32,014 bases of DNA from Verrucomicrobiia bacterium (lineage in GTDB: Bacteria > Verrucomicrobiota > Verrucomicrobiia > Verrucomicrobiales > Akkermansiaceae). The DNA lies in the NCBI GenBank assembly GCA_947460915.1, contig CANHKJ010000003.1, forward strand, positions 1-32,014. The letters run 5' to 3'. This document shows positions 26,100 through 32,014 of this stretch, piece by piece (the first letter of the stretch is position 1; every line of letters begins with the position of its first letter). A model generated the notes under the pieces. The model did no database searches. It saw nothing but the letters and a program-made list of their open reading frames with translations, and was not told where the DNA came from. Both the position numbers and the translations under genes were made by a program.

Positions 26100-26822
26100 A
26101 TGTTTAAACTATTGTCGATTTTTTTCCTAAGCGCTATCGTGGGCCATACTTTTGAGCTTCCTAGCGCTTCGACTCAATGTCTCGTTGGAGTAGCAAAAGA
26201 CTGGAACTCTTCCCACGTCACCCTTCAGCTTTATCAAAAACAAGACAAGGCTTGGGTGAAATCAGGAACATCTTGGAGTGGGAGACTTGGAAAAAATGGA
26301 CTCGTATGGGGCCTAGGCCTTCATCCAGTGTCCGCTGGTGCTGGTATCAAAAAAGAAGGCGACGGCCGCACGCCGGCTGGAGTTTTTCGCATTGGCGGCG
26401 CTTGGGGCGCTGATGCCAGCATTCGCAAGCATGCTCAACTCCCCTATCGTCGTGTGACTTCCCGCGATTTGTGGGTCGAGGATCCGCAATCTCCTTCCTA
26501 CAATCGGCATGTGATCTTACCTCATGAACCAGCCACGGCATGGGAGAAAAAGCAGCAAATGAAGCAAGACGATCCCGCTCACAAACTCAAACTTTTCATC
26601 GCCCACAATGCCCCACCTCAAGTGCGTAAAGGCGCGGGCAGCTCAATCTTTTTCCACATCTGGAGAGCTGGCGGAAGCAAGCCTACCGCTGGCTGCACCA
26701 CCATGGATGAGGCCCGTTTGCGCAGTATGATCGCACAAATCGACCCGACCCGCCAGCCACTCTACGTGATCATGCCACAATCTGAGTATGCGCGCTATCG
26801 GAATGCCTGGAAGCTGCCTTAA
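26100..26822 (+). CDS. Exported L,D-transpeptidase family protein
   Basis: A 240-residue protein with a signal peptide (about 1-18) and a YkuD-type catalytic domain of the COG3786 kind. HIWRAGGSKPTAGC contains catalytic His186 and Cys199 in the H-x12-C arrangement of this group, within SSIFFHIWR...TAGCTTMDE. GDGRTPAGVFRIG is the conserved substrate-side segment. Such enzymes cross-link or attach to peptidoglycan stems in the periplasm and resist most penicillins, but COG3786 substrates are poorly known. It is the first of three collinear genes, although the Nudix gene begins 57 nt later and may be independent. Confidence 0.87.
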   Translation: MFKLLSIFFLSAIVGHTFELPSASTQCLVGVAKDWNSSHVTLQLYQKQDKAWVKSGTSWSGRLGKNGLVWGLGLHPVSAGAGIKKEGDGRTPAGVFRIGGAWGADASIRKHAQLPYRRVTSRDLWVEDPQSPSYNRHVILPHEPATAWEKKQQMKQDDPAHKLKLFIAHNAPPQVRKGAGSSIFFHIWRAGGSKPTAGCTTMDEARLRSMIAQIDPTRQPLYVIMPQSEYARYRNAWKLP

Positions 26823-26879
26823 ATCACCATAGTTCCCGATCGCGATTGCAACGCTAACCCGCATCTGCTTCTCTTGTGC

Positions 26880-27404
26880 ATGTCGAATTCCAAACTGCTC
26901 TATTCTTCTCGCTGGCTGTCCATGCACCGCATTGACCACTGGGAATTCGTCAAGCGCCCGCACTCTGATGCCGCAGTCGGCATTTTGGCCATCACCGATG
27001 AGCAAGAGATCGTGCTGGTGGAGCAATACCGCATCCCCATGCAAAAACGAGTAATCGAACTCCCAGCGGGATTGGTGGGAGACGAGCCAGAATTCGCTCA
27101 TGAATCACTCGCTGAAAGCGCGGGCCGCGAGCTCTTGGAGGAAACCGGCTATGCCGCGGCTGCCATCAAAGCCCTCCTCTCATCTCCCACTTCTTCGGGA
27201 ATGACCTCTGAAACCACCCATCTATTCTGGGCCACAGGATTGACCAAAACCCACGATGGCGGTGGGGTGGCAGGCGAAGAAATCTGTGTGCACCGGATTC
27301 CCATAGCAGATCTTCGACATTGGCTGCTAGCACAAGAACAAGGCGGAAAATCCGTCGATCTCAAAATCTACGCTGCCCTCGCTGCAGCAAACGTTCGTAT
27401 TTAA
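26880..27404 (+). CDS. Nudix hydrolase (ADP-ribose pyrophosphatase-like)
   Basis: A 174-residue Nudix hydrolase. RELLEETGY is the core of the Nudix box, with the preceding GLVGDEPEFAHESLAESAG containing the metal-binding glutamates; the box has a two-residue expansion compared with G-x5-E-x7-REUxEExGU. The VGILAITDEQEIVLVEQYRIPMQKRVIELPAGL start is typical of ADP-ribose pyrophosphatases, which clear ADP-ribose or nucleotide sugars. Substrate not certain. The frame has a TTG two codons upstream of the ATG. Confidence 0.88.
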   Translation: MSNSKLLYSSRWLSMHRIDHWEFVKRPHSDAAVGILAITDEQEIVLVEQYRIPMQKRVIELPAGLVGDEPEFAHESLAESAGRELLEETGYAAAAIKALLSSPTSSGMTSETTHLFWATGLTKTHDGGGVAGEEICVHRIPIADLRHWLLAQEQGGKSVDLKIYAALAAANVRI

Positions 27405-27490
27405 TAAGCGCTTTAAACGTCTGCATCAAACGATGCCGCTCCAATCGCTGTTTCATTTTATCCATAACCCACTCACCATCAACATTTACC

Positions 27491-28273
27491 ATGCGTTTTT
27501 CCGGAATTTCCCGACTCTACGGCACTTGCGCTCTTGAGCGATTTCACCAAGCCCATGTCACAGTAATCGGCATTGGCGGAGTGGGCTCTTGGATTGTCGA
27601 AGCCCTCGCCCGTTCTGGAATCGGCCACATCACCATGGTTGATCTCGATGAAATCTGTGTCACCAACGTCAACCGTCAACTTCACGCCATGGATGGCCAA
27701 ATCGGTCGTTTGAAAACTAGCGCCATGGCTGAACGAATCCAAGCCATTCATCCCGACTGTCAAATCACAGAAAAACAAACGTTTTATTCAGAGAAAAATG
27801 CGGATGAATTGCTCGCCTCATCCCCCGACGTTGTCATAGATGCCATCGATGCTGTCCGCCAGAAATGCCACTTGATCGCCGAGTGCAAAACGCGCGGCAT
27901 CCCTATAGTTACCGTCGGCGCCGCAGGCGGACGGCGAGATCCTTCCTGCATTCAAATCGCCGATTTGGCAATGACCTGCCACGATGCACTTCTACTCCAA
28001 ACCCGAAAAAATTTGCGTAGCCACCACGGCTTCCCTAAAGCGCCAACAGGTAAAAAAATCAAAAAAATTGGGGTTACTGCCATTTTTTCGACCGAGTCTC
28101 CCGTTTTTCCTCAATGTGATGGATCAGTCTCGACGCAGCGCCCTGAGGGCGCAAATCTACGACTCAGTTGCGATTCAGGCTACGGTACAGCCACTCCTGT
28201 GACCGCCACATTCGGCATGATCGCGGCAGCACAAGCATTGGAAATTTTGAAAAAAAGCGTCACAGATTCTTAA
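27491..28273 (+). CDS. tcdA: tRNA threonylcarbamoyladenosine dehydratase
   Basis: A 260-residue E1-like enzyme (CsdL/YgdL) that uses ATP to cyclise t6A37 of tRNAs to ct6A. The frame opens much earlier (27320), but the family start RFSGISRLYG is at the ATG at 27491. GIGGVG (27-32) is the nucleotide loop, MVDLDEICVTNVNRQLHA the adenylate-site segment, and VVIDAIDAVRQKCHLI the second half of the fold. SQCDGSVSTQRPEGANLRLSCDSGYGTATPVTATFGMIAA-like blocks near the end fit TcdA. Cytosolic. In E. coli it works with CsdA/CsdE sulfur transfer; no partner is here. Confidence 0.9.
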   Translation: MRFSGISRLYGTCALERFHQAHVTVIGIGGVGSWIVEALARSGIGHITMVDLDEICVTNVNRQLHAMDGQIGRLKTSAMAERIQAIHPDCQITEKQTFYSEKNADELLASSPDVVIDAIDAVRQKCHLIAECKTRGIPIVTVGAAGGRRDPSCIQIADLAMTCHDALLLQTRKNLRSHHGFPKAPTGKKIKKIGVTAIFSTESPVFPQCDGSVSTQRPEGANLRLSCDSGYGTATPVTATFGMIAAAQALEILKKSVTDS

Positions 28274-28461
28274 ATATTCATTGACATTACCGCAAGATCT
28301 GCTTGTCTCGCTTCGGTTTATATCGTTGCAGAGCGTAAACGATCTTGCTGATTGAATGAGAAGGACCTGACCTCTCTCGCACAGCTCCTCATATCGATCG
28401 CTGAAACAGCGGAAAAGCCGCATGAACCTCATTTTTTTCTTTTCCCCATTTTCTCATTTCC

Positions 28462-29493
28462 ATGTCCATTTTTAAACGTCTTTTCGGCAATTGGATGTCT
28501 CAAGACATCGGTATCGATCTCGGCACCGCCAACACACTTGTATGTGTCAAAGACCACGGTATCGTTCTTCGTGAGCCTTCCGTAGTAGCAGTCAAAGCTG
28601 GCACTAATCAAGTTCTCGCCGTAGGTGATGACGCCAAGCGCATGCTCGGCCGCACTCCCGGTGACATCGTCGCCATCCGTCCGCTGCGTGATGGTGTCAT
28701 TTCCGACTTCCAAGTTACGGAAGCCATGTTGCGCCACTTCATTAAAAAAGTGAACAATGGTCGCCGCTCAAACTCCCGCGTTGTCATTGCTGTCCCCTCC
28801 GGTATCACCGAAGTGGAAAAACGTGCCGTTCGTGAGTCCGCAGAGCAAGCTGGCGCACGCGAGGTTTACCTGATCGAGGAACCCATGGCCGCCGCCATTG
28901 GCGTAGGTCTTCCTGTTCAAGATGCCGCAGGCAATATGATCGTTGACATCGGCGGCGGCACCACTGAGGTCGCATTGATTTCACTCTCTGGCATTGTTTA
29001 CTCCCGCAGCGTTCGCGTTGCAGGTGATGAACTGGATGACGCCATTACCTCCTATATGAAGCGAGCCTACAATCTCATGATCGGGGAGCGTACAGCAGAA
29101 GACATTAAAATCCGCATCGGCTCCGCAGCTCCGCTGCCCAAAGAAATGACCATGGAGGTCAAGGGGCGCGACCTCGTAGCAGGACTGCCGAAAACAATTA
29201 CCATCACCTCACAAGAAATACGTGAGGCAATGGCTGATCCTCTTTCCCAAGTTATCGATGGCATACGCACCACTCTGGAGCGATGCCCTCCTGAACTTGC
29301 AGCGGACCTCGTGGACCGCGGAATCGTTCTCGCTGGTGGCGGTGCTCTCCTAAAAGGATTGGATCGGCTCATTCGTGAAGAAACCGGGCTTCCCGTTCAC
29401 ATCGCTGAGGATCCACTCAGCGCTGTTGCCGAAGGCACAGGAAAAGCATTGCAAGAAATTGCGCTGCTCAAACGTATCGCCAACATTGGTTGA
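28462..29493 (+). CDS. mreB: Rod shape-determining protein MreB
   Basis: A 343-residue actin-like protein that forms membrane-bound filaments guiding lateral wall synthesis. The N-terminal amphipathic helix ([11 protein letters not shown]) suits membrane binding. [20 protein letters not shown] is phosphate loop 1, [16 protein letters not shown] phosphate loop 2, and [15 protein letters not shown] the adenosine motif. It heads mreB-mreC-mreD-mrdA, the conserved order. TTGACA occurs at 28281-28286 without a good -10, so the promoter is unassigned. No Shine-Dalgarno precedes the ATG. Confidence 0.96.
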   Translation: MSIFKRLFGNWMSQDIGIDLGTANTLVCVKDHGIVLREPSVVAVKAGTNQVLAVGDDAKRMLGRTPGDIVAIRPLRDGVISDFQVTEAMLRHFIKKVNNGRRSNSRVVIAVPSGITEVEKRAVRESAEQAGAREVYLIEEPMAAAIGVGLPVQDAAGNMIVDIGGGTTEVALISLSGIVYSRSVRVAGDELDDAITSYMKRAYNLMIGERTAEDIKIRIGSAAPLPKEMTMEVKGRDLVAGLPKTITITSQEIREAMADPLSQVIDGIRTTLERCPPELAADLVDRGIVLAGGGALLKGLDRLIREETGLPVHIAEDPLSAVAEGTGKALQEIALLKRIANIG

Positions 29494-29526
29494 TACACAT
29501 CGTAGACCCCGACTTCTTCCCCGGCC

Positions 29527-30330
29527 ATGAAGCCGCTTAATCTCATCGCTTTGCTTTGCTTCCTTGGTGGTGCCACCTGGGCTCTCACGCGCAGTGATCG
29601 CAGCGTTCGCTCGATCCAAAATACATACTATTCCGCGCTTAACCCGTTCCTCAAATCAGGATCGGCAATCGAGGAAAAGGCGCGTAATTTCTCCAAAGAA
29701 GTTACTCACTCTCGCGAACTCGAAGCCGCTTTAGAAGTAACGAAGGCTGAGCTCGACAAACTGAGGCAAATCGAACAACGATTCGATGCCCTTGAGTCAG
29801 AAAACGCTCGTTTACGCTCCGCACTGAAATTCACCAAAAACACCAATTTTACTCTGGTAGCCGCCAACATCACGCGCCGCCAGACAACAAACTGGTATAA
29901 AACTGTCGAAATCAACCGCGGAGAGGAATCCTTCATAGGCATCCAAAATTCCGTCGTAACCGCTGATGGATTGGTAGGAAAAGTCGATCTCATCGCCCAC
30001 AACTTTGCCACCGTCATTCTCTTGACCGATAAGAGCTGCCAAGTTTCCGCGAAAGTTGAGGGTTCTGCCGATCTCGGAATCATCAGTGGTCGGCCCGCCG
30101 AATACGGCAAAGACCCCATGCTCATTCTCAGCTATTTACCCAAAAACACCAACCTGAAAAAAGGTCAACGCGTATTCAGCGATGGCCGCGGTGCTGTTAC
30201 GCCCGCCAACATACTCATCGGAACGATCGAGTCTGTCGAGTCAGGTGCCATGTACTCTGAAGCTCTCGTTCGCCCCGCAGTGAACTTCAATGATCTGGCT
30301 ACAGTGTTCGTCATTCCTAGTGAGAATTAA
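29527..30330 (+). CDS. mreC: Rod shape-determining protein MreC
   Basis: A 267-residue bitopic membrane protein. An N-terminal helix (about 4-20) is followed by a coiled coil (about 55-97: EALEVTKAELDKLRQIEQRFDALESENARLRSALKF region) and then the beta-rich MreC domain with GIQNSVVTADGLVGKVD, VILLTDKSCQVSAKVEGS and KGQRVFSDG blocks. MreC connects MreB filaments to PBP2 and activates it in the periplasm. It starts 33 nt after mreB and ends 21 nt before mreD. Confidence 0.93.
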   Translation: MKPLNLIALLCFLGGATWALTRSDRSVRSIQNTYYSALNPFLKSGSAIEEKARNFSKEVTHSRELEAALEVTKAELDKLRQIEQRFDALESENARLRSALKFTKNTNFTLVAANITRRQTTNWYKTVEINRGEESFIGIQNSVVTADGLVGKVDLIAHNFATVILLTDKSCQVSAKVEGSADLGIISGRPAEYGKDPMLILSYLPKNTNLKKGQRVFSDGRGAVTPANILIGTIESVESGAMYSEALVRPAVNFNDLATVFVIPSEN

Positions 30331-30351
30331 CCAGAACTCGTAAACCACTCC

Positions 30352-30936
30352 GTGCTTCGCTACGCCATAACCCTATTTTTCTTGATCTTGCTGACGGTCA
30401 TCCTGCAGCAATTTGCGCCAGCATTCATTTCGCTCTATAACGCGCGGGTTTTTCTTCTACTTGTTGTATTCTTATGCATCGCTGTTACTGTGCCACTGCC
30501 TGTAATGTTTATTTACGCGCTGATTTGCGGCTTTCTATGGGATGCCCAGTGCGCGATTAGCTCCTCAAAGCTCGATCCCAGCGTCTATACAGATTCCATC
30601 CAAAACATCCGCTTTGGCTCCTCGATCTTACTTTTCGGCCTTGCCGGAGCGCTTATGAACGGATTTCAACCCATTTTTCGACAAGGAAAGTGGTATCTTT
30701 CCGCATTGCTTACCGGCATCTCAACTTTTCTCTATTGTCTCGCAGAATACAGCTTGCTCGATTTCCTCCGTGGCTCATTCACCATCAATCGTAGCGTGAT
30801 GTTGCAAATTAGCTATACCTCCCTCTTCAGCCTACTCGTAGCTCCACTCGTATTCATACTACTTTTTTTCATCGCTCGCATCTCTCACTACCAAATCGTT
30901 GTTACCCAAAAGCGCACATTTCGTCGCTTTGAATAA
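30352..30936 (+). CDS. mreD: Rod shape-determining protein MreD
   Basis: A 194-residue integral membrane protein with about five hydrophobic segments. MreD is poorly conserved, so this call rests on size, topology and its place between mreC and the PBP2 gene. The start is GTG. It is an essential partner of MreC and PBP2 in rod-shape systems. Confidence 0.85.
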   Translation: MLRYAITLFFLILLTVILQQFAPAFISLYNARVFLLLVVFLCIAVTVPLPVMFIYALICGFLWDAQCAISSSKLDPSVYTDSIQNIRFGSSILLFGLAGALMNGFQPIFRQGKWYLSALLTGISTFLYCLAEYSLLDFLRGSFTINRSVMLQISYTSLFSLLVAPLVFILLFFIARISHYQIVVTQKRTFRRFE

Positions 30937-30959
30937 AATACGCCCCCGCGCTCAACTCC

Positions 30960-32014
30960 ATGCAGACCGCTTTCCGCTTCCGCCTCTACTTACTGACCGC
31001 CTTCGTGCTCGTCGGATTCGGCACCCTTTTGCATCGACTTCACGAAGTTCAAATCGAGGACACGCAGAAGTATAAAAGCCGCGTTCCTTCACCCAAGTAT
31101 GTCTCTGTGCGCGAACCGGGAGTGCGTGGTGAAATCCGCGACGCCAACGGCATCCCGTTAGCTCGCAATAGCCGCAACTATGAAGTCAGTTTTAACATCG
31201 AGGAAATCATTGCCTCTTATCAACTTCAACATGATGAGATCCCTACTGTCGATATCATGAAATCTCAGGATGGCATGAGCCGCAAAGGGAAAAAGAAAAA
31301 CATTGTTGCCATCGTAAATGAAACCATCATTTCTCGCCTCACAAACTACGGACTCGCCAAAGATTACCGCTCAAAGAGCCTCGAAATTCACTACGCCACC
31401 CACGGTGGATTGATCCCCTTCTCCTACCGAACCGATCTCACCTACGAGCAGTTTGCGCGTTTTGCCGAACTCAATCTCGAACTCCCTGGCGTTTATATTG
31501 GCATCAGCCCTCAACGCGCCTATCCCTACGATACTCTCGCCTGTCACATCCTCGGCTACACCACCCCATGGCGCCCTGGCGATATCCCCGAGGATGACAA
31601 GAAGAAATACAATCACTACATCGGCGATGAAAAAGGCATTGCCGGTATCGAGATGACCATGGACCGCTACCTTCGCGGTACAGAGGGAGTAAAAACAATC
31701 CTCAAAGATGAAAAAAATCGGGTCATTAACATGACAGACTACACCAAGCCCCAAATGGGTGCTGACGTGATCCTCACGATCGATGCCCGTGCCCAAATGC
31801 GCGTTGAGGAAATCCTCCGCAGCGCCGGTCGCGCCGCCGCAGTGGTCATGAACGTCCAGACAGGTGAAGTCATCGCCATGGCATCCGTGCCCAATTACAA
31901 CCCTAACAATTTCATACCATCGATTGACGAAAAAAAATGGATTGAATACAAAACGAGCAATATCTGCCTCCCCCTGATGAACCGCTCGATTGAGTCATTC
32001 GATCCAGGCTCAAC
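30960..32014 (+). CDS. mrdA: Penicillin-binding protein 2, partial (window edge)
   Basis: The first 351 codons of the elongation transpeptidase PBP2 are present and open to the edge of the window. An N-terminal anchor (about 9-27) is followed by the PBP dimer domain: VRGEIRDANGIPLARN, ISPQRAYPYDTLACHILGY, and GDEKGIAGIEMTMDRYLRGTEG. The transpeptidase domain begins with ADVILTIDARAQ and AAVVMNVQTGEVIAMASVPNYNPNNF. The last complete codon (TCA, 32010-32012) encodes the serine of PGS-T, which by homology is the active-site Ser of S-x-x-K. The rest lies outside. The ATG is 24 nt after mreD, completing the elongasome operon. Confidence 0.93.
   Translation, partial: MQTAFRFRLYLLTAFVLVGFGTLLHRLHEVQIEDTQKYKSRVPSPKYVSVREPGVRGEIRDANGIPLARNSRNYEVSFNIEEIIASYQLQHDEIPTVDIMKSQDGMSRKGKKKNIVAIVNETIISRLTNYGLAKDYRSKSLEIHYATHGGLIPFSYRTDLTYEQFARFAELNLELPGVYIGISPQRAYPYDTLACHILGYTTPWRPGDIPEDDKKKYNHYIGDEKGIAGIEMTMDRYLRGTEGVKTILKDEKNRVINMTDYTKPQMGADVILTIDARAQMRVEEILRSAGRAAAVVMNVQTGEVIAMASVPNYNPNNFIPSIDEKKWIEYKTSNICLPLMNRSIESFDPGS

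Noticed and set aside
28281-28323. Perfect TTGACA upstream of mreB as a promoter
   Set aside because: No acceptable -10 lies 16-18 nt downstream; the nearest TTATAT is about 31 nt away.

Overview
The window looks like a chromosomal segment of a Gram-negative bacterium, most likely Verrucomicrobiota. Four observations point there: a fused LpxC-FabZ gene, a secreted DUF1080 protein, a GYF_2/DUF4190 membrane protein, and a GldA/GldF/GldG-like ABC cluster with a DUF4340 protein. This placement rests on gene content only; no rRNA or marker phylogeny was possible. Most starts lack a recognisable Shine-Dalgarno sequence.

Layout. 1-1.9 kb: gapA with promoter and terminator, then an MBL-fold hydrolase. 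1.9-4.9 kb (minus strand): DUF2752, a decayed GYF_2 fragment, GYF_2/DUF4190 protein, rhomboid protease and secG with a long low-complexity tail. 5.1-10.0 kb: a four-gene Gld-type ABC cluster ending in a good terminator. 10.0-11.4 kb: CorC/HlyC-type protein. 11.4-13.2 kb: an AT-rich island with one orphan QueC-like PP-loop ATPase. 13.2-15.4 kb: lpxC-fabZ fusion and an EamA transporter. 15.4-18.5 kb (minus): DUF1080 protein, citramalate synthase, tRNA-Arg(CCT) and a helical membrane-anchored protein. 18.5-19.1 kb: non-coding, with a remnant of a choice-of-anchor-D-like domain.

19.1-25.7 kb is an envelope polysaccharide cluster, probably for lipooligosaccharide core. It has a lipid A acyltransferase fused to what looks like half a GT9 heptosyltransferase, an ELM1/GtrOC1-family protein and a GT4 glycosyltransferase, overlapping by 4 nt. 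These are followed by a second ELM1-family protein (convergent), a polysaccharide pyruvyl transferase and a FkbM methyltransferase. 26.1-28.3 kb: L,D-transpeptidase, Nudix hydrolase and TcdA. 28.5 kb to the end: mreB-mreC-mreD-mrdA, cut at the catalytic serine codon of PBP2.

The shared theme is the cell envelope: lipid A (LpxC/FabZ, LpxL-like), surface sugars, protein export (SecG), peptidoglycan (L,D-transpeptidase, PBP2) and cell shape (MreBCD). The most unusual points are the LpxL-GT9 half-domain fusion beside two ELM1-family paralogues, and the orphan QueC-like enzyme in an AT-rich island.
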